Below, piece by piece: positions 8,625 through 17,101 of a stretch of DNA of 64,000 bases. The stretch comes from Brevundimonas aurantiaca. GTDB taxonomy: Bacteria; Pseudomonadota; Alphaproteobacteria; Caulobacterales; Caulobacteraceae. The notes beneath the pieces were generated by a model. The model did no database searches and was not told the DNA's origin. It worked only from the letters and a program-made list of their open reading frames with translations. The position numbers and the translations under genes were made by a program. Location: assembly GCF_014199955.1 (NCBI RefSeq), contig NZ_JACHOQ010000008.1:25241-89240 (forward strand). The letters are read 5' to 3'. Each line of letters opens with the position of its first letter. Within the stretch, counting starts at the first letter, position 1.

Positions 8625-9594
8625 CCAGACGCACACCATGCGCGCGGCGGTCGTCACAGGCCCCGGTCAACTGGAGGTGCAGCGCGTGCCCAGGCCTGAA
8701 CCCGGCGTGGGTCAGGTCCGGATCAGGCTGGAGGGCTGCGGCGTCTGCGCCTCCAATCTGACGCCTTGGGCGGGGCCGGACTGGATGACCTTTCCAACGC
8801 CGCCCGGCGGGCTGGGCCACGAAGGGTGGGGCGTCGTGGATGCGGTCGGCGAGGGCGTATCGCGTGTCGCGGTCGGCGACCGGGTCGCGGCCCTGTCCCA
8901 GAGCAGTTTCGCCGAATATGACGTCGCCGATCAGGCGGCGGTGGTGCCCCTGCCGTCCGAACTGGACGGCCTGCCGTTTGCGGGCGAACCCCTGGGCTGC
9001 GCCATGAACATCTTTCGGCGCAGCGGGATCTCGCCCGGTCAGACCGTCGCCATCGTCGGAATTGGTTTTCTGGGGGCGATCCTGACACGGTTGGCGACTG
9101 ATGCGGGCGCCCGCGTCATCGCCCTTTCCCGGCGGCCCTATTCTCTGGACGTCGCCCGTCGCATGGGGGCGGTCGAAACCCTGGCGCTGGACGACCACTA
9201 CGCCTTGATCGCCAGGGTCTCCGAACTGACGGAGGGGCGGTTCTGCGATGTGGTGATCGAGGCGGTCGGCAAGGCCTGGCCGCTGGACCTGGCGGCCGAA
9301 CTGACCCGTGAACGCGGTCGGCTGGTCATCGCCGGCTATCACCAGGACGGCCCGCGGCAGATCAATATGCAGCTGTGGAACTGGCGCGGCCTGGATGTCG
9401 TCAACGCCCATGAGCGCGATCCCGCCGTCTATGCTGAAGGGGTGCGCGAGGCCGTGGAGGCGGTGCGCTCAGGGCAGCTGGACCTCAACGACCTGATCAC
9501 CCACGCCTATCCGCTGGAACAGTTGGACCAGGCGCTGGACGCCACCCGCGACCGACCGGACGGCTTCCTCAAGGCGGTGGTGAGGATGCGATGA
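8608..9594 (+). CDS. Zinc-dependent MDR (alcohol dehydrogenase-like) oxidoreductase
   Basis: A 328-residue medium-chain dehydrogenase. The N-terminal GroES-like half has the catalytic zinc cysteine in EGCGVCASN and the GLGHEGWG histidine. The Rossmann half has VAIVGIGFLGAI. The four-cysteine structural zinc loop of classical alcohol dehydrogenases is not seen. The ATG at 8608 follows a GAGGAAG sequence; ATGs at 8596 and 8638 are alternatives. It overlaps both neighbours and is followed by a Gfo/Idh oxidoreductase, a pairing often seen in sugar or inositol modification clusters, so it may oxidise a sugar hydroxyl. The substrate cannot be read from sequence. Confidence 0.8.
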   Translation: MTEVLDQTHTMRAAVVTGPGQLEVQRVPRPEPGVGQVRIRLEGCGVCASNLTPWAGPDWMTFPTPPGGLGHEGWGVVDAVGEGVSRVAVGDRVAALSQSSFAEYDVADQAAVVPLPSELDGLPFAGEPLGCAMNIFRRSGISPGQTVAIVGIGFLGAILTRLATDAGARVIALSRRPYSLDVARRMGAVETLALDDHYALIARVSELTEGRFCDVVIEAVGKAWPLDLAAELTRERGRLVIAGYHQDGPRQINMQLWNWRGLDVVNAHERDPAVYAEGVREAVEAVRSGQLDLNDLITHAYPLEQLDQALDATRDRPDGFLKAVVRMR

Positions 9595-10616
9595 CCGATC
9601 TGCTTCTGCAACGCGGCGCGTCGTCTGAACTGCGTCGCCCGCGCGTGGGATTCCTGGGCGTGGGCTGGATCGGGCGGCATCGGATGGCGGCCATGCTGGA
9701 CGCCGGCCGGATCGAGGCGGTCGCCGTCGCCGAGCCCGACCCGGACATGGCGCGCGAGGCCCTGGTTCTCGCCCCTGACGCGACGGTCTGCCCCGACCTC
9801 GACGATCTGCTGGCCCAGGATCTTGACGGTCTGGTGATCGCCACACCCAGCGCGCTTCACGCCGATCAGGCGCAACGGGCCCTGGACGCCGGCGTCGCCG
9901 TCTTCTGCCAGAAGCCGCTGGGCCGGAACGCGCAGGAGACCGAGGCCGCCATCGCCGCCGCCCGCCGCGCGAACCGGCTGCTGGCGGTGGACCTCAGCTA
10001 CAGGTTCACCGCCGCCGTTCAGGCTCTGAAGACCCAGCTTGAGTTAGGGGTTATGGGCCGCATTCACGCGGTCGATCTGACCTTCCATAACGCCTACGGG
10101 CCGGACAAGCCCTGGTTCTACGACGCGGCTCTCTCTGGCGGCGGATGCGTCATGGATCTAGGCGTCCATCTGGTCGATCTGTGTCTGTGGCTGCTGGATG
10201 ACGCGGTGGCGGGGGTTGAGGCGAATCTGCGGCGGCAGGGTCGCCCCCTGGCTGGTCGCAAGGAGGCGGAAGACTACGCCGTCGCGACCCTGATCCTGAA
10301 ATCCGGCGCGGTGGTCCGCCTGGCCTGTTCATGGCGACTGCCTGCGGGCCAGGACGCGGTGATCGAAGCGGCCTTTTACGGCGAGCGGGGCGGGGCGGCC
10401 CTGCGCAATCTCGGCGGCTCCTTCTATGATTTCGAGGCTACGGCGTTTGAAGGGGTGACGCGGCGCGTTCTGGCGTCGCCGCCGGACGACTGGGGCGGCC
10501 GCGCCGCTCAAGCCTGGGCTCAAGCCCTGGCGGAAGGGAAACGATACGACCCTGAGGTCGAGCGGCTGGTGGAGGTGGCCCGGACCCTGGACCGGATCTA
10601 CGCCGCCGCAGCCTGA
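9591..10616 (+). CDS. Gfo/Idh/MocA family oxidoreductase
   Basis: A 341-residue NAD(P)-dependent oxidoreductase. The N-terminal Rossmann motif is GFLGVGWIGRHR, and the family lysine motif appears as CQKPLGRN (EKP-type) near residue 105. The C-terminal alpha/beta domain holds GGGCVMDLGVHLVDL, the usual G-G-G-x-x-x-D-x-G-x-H signature with its catalytic aspartate and histidine. The start overlaps the previous stop by four bases. It is the last gene of the one-strand locus and ends seven bases before the convergent permease. A role in modifying a nucleotide sugar or free sugar is inferred from context. Confidence 0.85.
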   Translation: MTDLLLQRGASSELRRPRVGFLGVGWIGRHRMAAMLDAGRIEAVAVAEPDPDMAREALVLAPDATVCPDLDDLLAQDLDGLVIATPSALHADQAQRALDAGVAVFCQKPLGRNAQETEAAIAAARRANRLLAVDLSYRFTAAVQALKTQLELGVMGRIHAVDLTFHNAYGPDKPWFYDAALSGGGCVMDLGVHLVDLCLWLLDDAVAGVEANLRRQGRPLAGRKEAEDYAVATLILKSGAVVRLACSWRLPAGQDAVIEAAFYGERGGAALRNLGGSFYDFEATAFEGVTRRVLASPPDDWGGRAAQAWAQALAEGKRYDPEVERLVEVARTLDRIYAAAA

Positions 10617-10623
10617 GGCTTGA

Positions 10624-12033
10624 TCAGAACGGAAAGACGATCGGGATCGCCACCATGGCCGCGACCCAGGTCGCCAGGTTCAGCGGAAGCCCCACGCGAA
10701 CGAAGTCCATGTAGCTGTAGCCGCCCATGTTGAAGACCAGCACATTGGTCTGATAGCCGAAGGGGGTGGCGAAGGCGGCAGAGGCGGCCATCATGACCCC
10801 GACCAGAAAGGGCCGGGGATCGACGCCCAGGCTTTCCGCCAGGGCGACGGCGATGGGGGTGATCAGCACGGCTACGGTCGCATTGGACAGAAGCTCCGTC
10901 GCAAACAGGGTGACGCCATAGAGCACGACCAGGGCGCCGAACGGCCCCATGGGGCGGATGACGTCGATCAGTCGCTCAGCGCCGGCTGCGGCGAGGCCGG
11001 TCACCTCAATGGCGGTTCCGACCACCACCATTCCGGCGATCAGCAGCAGGATTTCCGGCCTCAGGCCGGCGTAGGCTTCCTCCGGCGTGATGACCCGAAG
11101 CAGGATCAGCGCCACGGCCCCGGCGAAGGCCGAGGCGGCGATCGGCGCCCAGCCCAGGGCCGCTGAGGCGATCACCAGGACGAAGACCGCCAGGGACATC
11201 ATGGCCGGGCGCAGCCGGAAGGGGCGGTCCGCCGCCTCATACAGGGTGACGTCGCCCAGATGGGCGTCCCCCGACCCGTCCGCCTGATTTCGGGATTCGC
11301 CCAGGCGCGGCAGACCGAAGGGGATGATGCGCTTGCGCCGCTTCGCCGCCTCGGCCTCGGCGCGTCGTCGCGCCGCCTCCATCTCGGCCAGCCGCGCGGC
11401 CTGGGCCTCGTCCTGGGCGACGGAACGACCCAGCTGTCGCGCCCCGAAGAAATAGAGCCACAGGCCGCCGATGATCGCGATGAACAGACCCACCGGCGTG
11501 ATCTCGAACAGGCCGAAGACCGGCTGGCCGGCGTTGCGCGCCATGTCGTTGACCAACAGGTTCGTCGAGGTGCCGATCAAGGTCAGAAGCCCGCCCATGA
11601 CGGTGACGTGGCTTAGCGGCATCAGAAAACGTTTGGGCGACAGCTTCAGCGACTGGGCCACGTCGCGGATCACCGGCGCGGCCAGGACGACCACCGGGGT
11701 GTTGTTCAAAAAGCCCCCGACCGCGCCGCACAGGCCGATGACGATCCAGATGCCCTGGGCCCCGACGCGGGCCGCCAGACCGGTCGCCTGCCGGATCAGC
11801 AGGCCCAGCAGGCCCGACAGTTCGATGGCGTAGGCGATCACGAACAGGCCGGCCAGGGCGATGACGGCCGGACTGGCGAAGGCGCTCTGCACTTCGACGG
11901 GCCGCACGACGCCGAGCAAGAGCAGGACGGCCGCGCCGCTCAGGGCGACGACGTCGGCGCGCAGCTTGCCGTGGATCAGGACGCCGACCACGCCGATCAG
12001 CACCGCCAGGGCAACCATCTGGTCGAAAGTCAT
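10624..12033 (-). CDS. SLC13 family permease
   Basis: A 469-residue polytopic inner-membrane protein. Both halves carry the SLC13/DASS hairpin signatures: LNNTPVVVLAAP and TLIGTSTNLLVND in the first half, LLSNATVAVLITPIA and FATPFGYQTNVLVF in the second. These are the S-N-T-type sodium and dicarboxylate binding loops of the anion:Na+ symporter superfamily. The central region is a charged linker rich in A/E/R and lacks the TrkA-C domains that many bacterial members carry. The likely substrate is a di- or tricarboxylate or sulfate; it cannot be fixed. It is convergent with the glycan locus and divergent from the lipoprotein gene at 12122. Confidence 0.85.
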   Translation of the reverse strand: MTFDQMVALAVLIGVVGVLIHGKLRADVVALSGAAVLLLLGVVRPVEVQSAFASPAVIALAGLFVIAYAIELSGLLGLLIRQATGLAARVGAQGIWIVIGLCGAVGGFLNNTPVVVLAAPVIRDVAQSLKLSPKRFLMPLSHVTVMGGLLTLIGTSTNLLVNDMARNAGQPVFGLFEITPVGLFIAIIGGLWLYFFGARQLGRSVAQDEAQAARLAEMEAARRRAEAEAAKRRKRIIPFGLPRLGESRNQADGSGDAHLGDVTLYEAADRPFRLRPAMMSLAVFVLVIASAALGWAPIAASAFAGAVALILLRVITPEEAYAGLRPEILLLIAGMVVVGTAIEVTGLAAAGAERLIDVIRPMGPFGALVVLYGVTLFATELLSNATVAVLITPIAVALAESLGVDPRPFLVGVMMAASAAFATPFGYQTNVLVFNMGGYSYMDFVRVGLPLNLATWVAAMVAIPIVFPF

Positions 12034-12121
12034 AGGCCGTGCAGACCGTTCTCCGCGCCCTTCGTCAACCTTTTTCGCAAGATCGCCCCAAAAGCGTGCG
12101 CGCCTATGCTAGGCTTGTTTC

Positions 12122-12982
12122 ATGCTCGAACCGATCGCGTCGCCTCGCCCGTCGGTCGTCGCGCTCGCGGCGTCTGTCCTCCTCCTTGGTCCCGTCCTGG
12201 CGGGCTGCCAGCGCGAGGAGCCGGCGCCTGAAGCCGCTCCGTCTCAAACCCAGGCCCAGACCCAGATCCAGGCCCCGGTCGTTTCGGTCGCGCCTGCGCC
12301 GACCCTGGACCGGGCGAGCTTGCTGCAGGCGATGGACGTGGCCGCTTCGGCCTATGCGGCGGGCCGCGATCCCGGCGGCGCCGATCTGGTCGGTCGGCGC
12401 TTTTCGGTGCGACAGGTCTTCGGCTGTACGGGGCCCACTCCGCCGCCCGCCGGGGACGCTGTGTCCGGCGGCGGCCTGGCCCGCTGGGCCTGGGGGGACC
12501 GGCGTCGCACCCTCAAGTTGACGCTGGCTCCAGGAGACTGGACCGATTCAGCCTTGATCGCCGGGGGCGCCGACAGCTGGGAGGCTGTCGAGGGCTTTTG
12601 GGTGACCCGTCCTTGGCTCAGGACCGAAGGGTGTCCCGGCGTCCAGGGCGATCCCCTGGCCGGCGGCTCCGTCGCCCCGTCCCCTCAGACCGTGGGCTTG
12701 GCGGCGGTCTTCGACCAGGACGGTCCGCGCACCGGCCGCCGCAACGGTCGCGCCTATGAATACGTCGTGAGGGGCGAAGGGGACCAGCCGCCCGCGGCGC
12801 CGTCCGACGGCTACCGGCTGGTGCTGGAAGGGCGAATGGCCGCCTTCGCCGACGGCCGCGCCATCCGCTGCCGCGCCGCCGGCCCCGATCAGCGGCCGGT
12901 CTGTATCGGCGCAGTTCGCCTGGACCGCGTGGCCTTTGAGGATGCGAGCGGCAGGCTGCTCAGCGAGTGGCGCGGCGGCTGA
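12122..12982 (+). CDS. Hypothetical lipoprotein (286 aa)
   Basis: The N-terminus has a signal peptide with the lipobox LAGC, placing the acylated cysteine at residue 29, followed by a Q/T/A/P-rich linker of about 30 residues (QTQAQTQIQ). The mature part has several cysteines (VFGCTG, TEGCPG, AIRCRA, PVCIGA) that could form disulfides in the periplasm, and many tryptophans. No known domain is recognised. It diverges from the SLC13 permease across an 88-base gap and converges on the MarR gene, 12 bases away. Confidence 0.75.
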   Translation: MLEPIASPRPSVVALAASVLLLGPVLAGCQREEPAPEAAPSQTQAQTQIQAPVVSVAPAPTLDRASLLQAMDVAASAYAAGRDPGGADLVGRRFSVRQVFGCTGPTPPPAGDAVSGGGLARWAWGDRRRTLKLTLAPGDWTDSALIAGGADSWEAVEGFWVTRPWLRTEGCPGVQGDPLAGGSVAPSPQTVGLAAVFDQDGPRTGRRNGRAYEYVVRGEGDQPPAAPSDGYRLVLEGRMAAFADGRAIRCRAAGPDQRPVCIGAVRLDRVAFEDASGRLLSEWRGG

Positions 12983-12994
12983 CGGCGGTTGTCC

Positions 12995-13492
12995 TCAGCC
13001 CCTTTCGCCGTCTTCTGAAAACGCAGGCGGGCGCGGCTGCATCATCGTCGCCAGCCGATCCACGGCCGTCGCCATCGCCGCCCTGTCGTCCGCCGACAAT
13101 CGGCCGAAACCTGAAATGAAGCCGTCGCCGAACAGGCCGGGCGAGGAGGCGAGGGCGTCCCGCCCGGCCTCTGTCAGCCGGACATGGACGATCCGACGGT
13201 CAATCGTTGAGCGGTAACGCACGGCCATCCCCTTGGCTTCCAGCTTGTCCAACACGGCGACCACCGTGGGCGGCGACATGGAGACGTCGCGGGATATGGC
13301 GCTGGTGCTGACCTCGCCCAGGTCGCGGATCGACTGCAGCACCAGAAGTTGGGGCAGGGTCAGGCCCGTCAGGCGCGCGACTTCCCGCGATCGGACGTCA
13401 ATCGCCTGGGCGATTCGCCGGACGGAGCGGACCAGAGACGTCATGGGCTCTGTCGGCTCCTCTCGAAACGGCACCGCTGAAAAATCACGCAT
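12995..13492 (-). CDS. MarR family transcriptional regulator
   Basis: A 165-residue winged-helix regulator. The DNA-binding region runs LTLPQLLVLQSIRDLGEVSTSAISRDVSMSPPTVVAVLDKLEAKG (about residues 43-88), followed by the wing with the family D-R-R in STIDRRIVHVRLTEAG. The start at 13492 was chosen because the 16 residues read upstream of it cross the intergenic operator region. It is transcribed divergently from the NAGGN genes and probably regulates them and itself, perhaps in response to osmotic stress; ligand unknown. Confidence 0.85.
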   Translation of the reverse strand: MRDFSAVPFREEPTEPMTSLVRSVRRIAQAIDVRSREVARLTGLTLPQLLVLQSIRDLGEVSTSAISRDVSMSPPTVVAVLDKLEAKGMAVRYRSTIDRRIVHVRLTEAGRDALASSPGLFGDGFISGFGRLSADDRAAMATAVDRLATMMQPRPPAFSEDGERG

Positions 13493-13496
13493 AGGG

Positions 13497-13526
13497 TTGA
13501 ACTCTTTCGTACACGAACCATTTGTA
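13497..13526 (+). promoter_or_regulatory. Candidate promoter with MarR operator before asnO
   Basis: A -35-like TTGAAC lies at 13497-13502 and a weak -10-like TTTGTA at 13521-13526, 18 bases apart. Between them sits the inverted repeat TTCGT-AC-ACGAA at 13506-13517. A symmetrical site between -35 and -10, in the gap between a MarR gene and its divergent neighbour, is the usual place for a MarR-type repressor. The assignment is inferred from position and symmetry. Confidence 0.5.
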
Positions 13527-13556
13527 CCCGCTGCATCCACAATTCAAGGAGGCCCC

Positions 13557-15332
13557 ATGTGCGGTCTTAGCGGCGAGATCAATTTCGACGGACGCCCGGC
13601 CGACGCCGGCGCCGTTCAACGCATGACGGATGCGCTCTCGCCCCGGGGACCGGACGGGTCCGGCATCGTAATGCGCGGCCCGGTGGGGCTGGGCCACCGT
13701 CGCCTGAAGATCATCGACCTGTCGGAGGCGGCGCAGCAGCCCATGGTGGACGCCGACCTGGGCGTGACCCTGGCCTTCAACGGCTGCATCTACAACTATC
13801 CGGAACTGCGCGAAGAGCTGCAGGGGCTGGGCTTCCGCTTCTTCTCGCATGGCGACACCGAGGTGATCATCAAGGCCTGGAAGGCCTGGGGCGAGGCCTG
13901 TGTCGAACGGTTCAAGGGCATGTTCGCCTTTGTCCTGCATGAGCGGGACACAGGCCGCACCGTGATCGCCCGCGACCGGTTCGGCATCAAGCCGCTGTAT
14001 CTGGCCGAGAGCGGCAAGCGGCTGAGGTTCGCCTCGACCCTGCCGGCCCTGCTGGCGGCGGGGGATGTGGACAAGACCATCGACCCGGTCGGCCTCCACC
14101 ACTACATGACCTTCCACGCCGTGGTGCCGCCGCCGCACACCATACTGAAGGGGGTGAAGAAGTTTCCCCCGGCGACCATCCGGGTGATCGAGGCGGACGG
14201 TACGGCCAAGGACCGGCTGTACTGGCGGCCCGACATGACCCGCCATGCCGAGGACGCGGCCCTGACCGCCGAGGACTGGCGCGACCGGGTGCTGGACAGT
14301 CTGCGCGAGGCGGTGAAGCGCCGCATGGTCGCGGACGTGCCGGTGGGCGTACTGCTGTCGGGCGGGGTGGACTCCAGCCTGATCGTCGGCCTGCTGGCCG
14401 AGCTGGGCCAGAAGGATCTGCTGACCTTCTCGGTCGGCTTCGAAGAGGCCAATGGCGAGAAGGGCGACGAGTTCGTCTATTCCGACCTGATCGCCAAACA
14501 CTATGGGACCAAACACCACCAGATCTTCGTGCCGCACCAGCGGCTGATGGAGGCCCTGCCGGGGACGATCGGGGCCATGTCGGAGCCGATGGTCAGTTAC
14601 GACAACGTCGGCTTCTATCTGCTGAGCCAGGAAGTCTCTAAACATATCAAGGTGGTGCAGTCGGGCCAGGGGGCGGACGAGGTCTTCGCCGGCTATCACT
14701 GGTACCCGCCGATGATGGAGGCGACCGACCCGGTCGAGACCTACGCCAAGGCCTTTTTCGACCGCAGCCATGCGACGCTGAAGACCCAGTTGAACGGCGC
14801 CTATATGGCCGACACCGACGTCAGCCGCGCCCTGGTCGAGGCCCATTTCGCCCAACCGGGCGCCGATACGCCGGTCGACCAGGCCCTGCGCCTGGACAGC
14901 CAGGTGATGCTGGTCGACGATCCGGTGAAGCGGGTCGACAACATGACCATGGCCTGGGGGCTGGAGGCGCGGGTGCCGTTCCTTGACCACGAGCTGGTCG
15001 AACTGGCCGGCCGGATTCCGCCGGAGCATAAGCTGGCCCAGGGCGGCAAGGGGGTGCTGAAGGAGGCGGCGCGTCTGGTGATCCCGTCCGAGGTGATCGA
15101 CCGCAAGAAGGGCTATTTCCCCGTTCCTGCGCTGAAATACATCCAGGGTCCGTATCTGGAGATGGTGCGCGAGGCCCTGACCAATCAGACCGCCCGCGAC
15201 CGGGGTCTGTTCGACAGGGGGTATCTGGACACCCTGTTCGCCGATCCGACCCAGCACATCACGCCGCTGCGCGGGTCGGAGCTGTGGCAGGTCGCCGTAC
15301 TCGAGATGTGGATGCAACAGCATGGCGTCTGA
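13557..15332 (+). CDS. asnO: N-acetylglutaminylglutamine amidotransferase (asparagine synthase family)
   Basis: A 591-residue class II glutamine-dependent amidotransferase. Cys2 of MCGLSGEINFDG is the N-terminal nucleophile; the glutaminase half continues to about residue 200 (HRRLKIIDLS, FNGCIYNY). The synthetase half has the PP-loop SGGVDSS starting at residue 268. Together with the next gene it fits the NAGGN osmoprotectant system: it amidates N-acetylglutaminylglutamine using glutamine and ATP. The AAGGAGG at 13546-13552 fixes the ATG at 13557; the upstream extension of the frame runs through the MarR gene. It overlaps the next gene by 11 bases. Confidence 0.9.
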   Translation: MCGLSGEINFDGRPADAGAVQRMTDALSPRGPDGSGIVMRGPVGLGHRRLKIIDLSEAAQQPMVDADLGVTLAFNGCIYNYPELREELQGLGFRFFSHGDTEVIIKAWKAWGEACVERFKGMFAFVLHERDTGRTVIARDRFGIKPLYLAESGKRLRFASTLPALLAAGDVDKTIDPVGLHHYMTFHAVVPPPHTILKGVKKFPPATIRVIEADGTAKDRLYWRPDMTRHAEDAALTAEDWRDRVLDSLREAVKRRMVADVPVGVLLSGGVDSSLIVGLLAELGQKDLLTFSVGFEEANGEKGDEFVYSDLIAKHYGTKHHQIFVPHQRLMEALPGTIGAMSEPMVSYDNVGFYLLSQEVSKHIKVVQSGQGADEVFAGYHWYPPMMEATDPVETYAKAFFDRSHATLKTQLNGAYMADTDVSRALVEAHFAQPGADTPVDQALRLDSQVMLVDDPVKRVDNMTMAWGLEARVPFLDHELVELAGRIPPEHKLAQGGKGVLKEAARLVIPSEVIDRKKGYFPVPALKYIQGPYLEMVREALTNQTARDRGLFDRGYLDTLFADPTQHITPLRGSELWQVAVLEMWMQQHGV

Positions 15333-17091
15333 CGTTCGACCCGAACGGTCCAAGGCGCACCGGCTGAAGCGGCTGCGTCACGAGGGGCTGAAGCCGCCGG
15401 TGCAGTCCGGCGACGGACCGAGGCCGGACGCCGTGCTGGACTGCGGCTGGGGCCGGCTGCTGTTCGCCCAGACCTTCGAGACGGCCGAGCCCCTGGTCGA
15501 GGCCCTGCGCGCCGAAGGGCCGGATCGGCGCGACATCGCCTTCTACGTCCGCAATCCGCATGTCCTGCTGGCCCAGGCGCCGCAGGAGCTGTTCCTGGAC
15601 CCGTCGCACACCTATCGGCTGGAGCTGGCCACCTATCGCGCCGGCCGTCGCCAGCCGAAAGGTTTCACCGTGCGCCGCCTGACGTCGGAGGCGGACGCCC
15701 AGGCGGTCAACGACATCTACGCCAAGCGCAGGATGGTGCCGGTCCCGCCCGACTTCTTCTGGTCCCATCGCGACGACCGGACGATCACCTATTTCGTCGC
15801 CGAAGATGCGACGACGGGCGCCGTCATCGGCACGGTGACGGGAGTCAATCACGCGCGCGCCTTCGACGATCCCGAGTGCGGTTCCTCGCTATGGTGTCTG
15901 GCGGTCGATCCTCAGGCGACCCAGCCGGGCGTCGGCGAGGCCCTGGTCCGGCGGTTGGCCGAGCATTTCAAGACCCAGGGTCTGGCCCACATGGATCTGT
16001 CGGTCATGCACGACAACGACCAGGCCATCGCCCTGTACGAGAAGCTGGGGTTTCGTCGCGTGTCCTTCTTCGGGGTCAAGCGCAAGAACCCGATCAATGA
16101 GGCCCTGTTCGTCGGCCCGACCGACGACCACGATCTGAACCCCTATGCCCGCATCATCGTCAATGAGGCGCGGCGGCGCGGCATCCATACAGAGATCATC
16201 GACGCCGAGGGCGGGCTGTTTCGCCTGAACTGGGGCGGGCGGTCGGTGCGGTGCCGCGAGAGCCTGTCGGAGCTGACCTCGGCCGTGGCGCTCAGCATCT
16301 GTGACGACAAGCGGATGACGCGACGCATCGTCGAGGCGGCCGGGGTGCGCGTGCCCGAGCGGGTCGATCCTGACGATCCCTCCGCCGTCGACGCGGCCCT
16401 GGAGCGGTTCGGCGCCCTGGTGGTCAAGCCGGCGCGGGGCGAACAGGGGCAGGGCGTCGCCGTGGGTCTGACGACCATGAAGGCCGTCCAGTCGGCCCTG
16501 GTCCGCGCGCGCCGCATCTGTTCCGAAGTGCTGATCGAGGAACAGGTCCAGGGCGAGGATCTGCGTCTGGTGGTGATCGACTACAAGGTCGTGGCCTGCG
16601 CCCTGCGTCGCCCGCCCCGCGTCATTGGCGACGGGCGCACCCCGCTTCGGGCTCTGATCGAGCACCAGAGCCGCCGCCGCGCCGCTGCGACCGGCGGAGA
16701 ATCGACCATACCGATTGATGAAGAGACCGAACGCACCCTGGGCGAGGCCGGCTATGGCCTGGACGACGTCGCGCCCGAGGGGGTCGAGGTTCTAGTGCGC
16801 AAGGCGGCCAATCTGCACCTGGGCGGCACCATTCACGATGTGACGGAGGAGGTGCACCCGACCTTGATCCGCGCCGCCGTCGCCGCCGCCCGCGCCATCG
16901 ACATCCCCGTCACCGGCATAGACCTGATGGTGAAGTCGCCGCGCGAGCCCGACTACGCCTTCATCGAGGCCAACGAACGCCCCGGCCTGGCCAATCACGA
17001 ACCCCAGCCGACGGCCGAGCGTTTCATCGACCTGTTGTTCCCCCTGTCCGCCCCGACCTCGGCGCGCGCCGTGGTTCGCGCCGACGTCTGA
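15322..17091 (+). CDS. ngg: N-acetylglutaminylglutamine synthetase (GNAT/ATP-grasp)
   Basis: A 589-residue two-domain enzyme. Residues about 110-250 form a GNAT acetyltransferase (SSLWCLAVDPQATQPGVGEALVRRL, then HDNDQAIALYEKLGFRRV near its end). Residues about 290-580 form an ATP-grasp ligase (LVVKPARGEQGQGVAV, LIEEQVQGEDLRLVVID, FIEANERPGL). This is the architecture of the NAGGN pathway enzyme that joins two glutamines and acetylates the product, which the preceding amidotransferase then amidates. The ATG overlaps asnO by 11 bases, so the two are coupled. The product is a cytoplasmic compatible solute made under osmotic stress in pseudomonads and rhizobia. Confidence 0.9.
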   Translation: MASDVRPERSKAHRLKRLRHEGLKPPVQSGDGPRPDAVLDCGWGRLLFAQTFETAEPLVEALRAEGPDRRDIAFYVRNPHVLLAQAPQELFLDPSHTYRLELATYRAGRRQPKGFTVRRLTSEADAQAVNDIYAKRRMVPVPPDFFWSHRDDRTITYFVAEDATTGAVIGTVTGVNHARAFDDPECGSSLWCLAVDPQATQPGVGEALVRRLAEHFKTQGLAHMDLSVMHDNDQAIALYEKLGFRRVSFFGVKRKNPINEALFVGPTDDHDLNPYARIIVNEARRRGIHTEIIDAEGGLFRLNWGGRSVRCRESLSELTSAVALSICDDKRMTRRIVEAAGVRVPERVDPDDPSAVDAALERFGALVVKPARGEQGQGVAVGLTTMKAVQSALVRARRICSEVLIEEQVQGEDLRLVVIDYKVVACALRRPPRVIGDGRTPLRALIEHQSRRRAAATGGESTIPIDEETERTLGEAGYGLDDVAPEGVEVLVRKAANLHLGGTIHDVTEEVHPTLIRAAVAAARAIDIPVTGIDLMVKSPREPDYAFIEANERPGLANHEPQPTAERFIDLLFPLSAPTSARAVVRADV

Positions 17092-17101
17092 AGGAGGCCC
17101 C

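Noticed and set aside
13485..15353. 622-residue open frame antisense to asnO
   Set aside because: It is the shadow of a high-GC coding frame: low-complexity His/Gln/Arg-rich translation with no motif, opposite a complete, motif-bearing enzyme.
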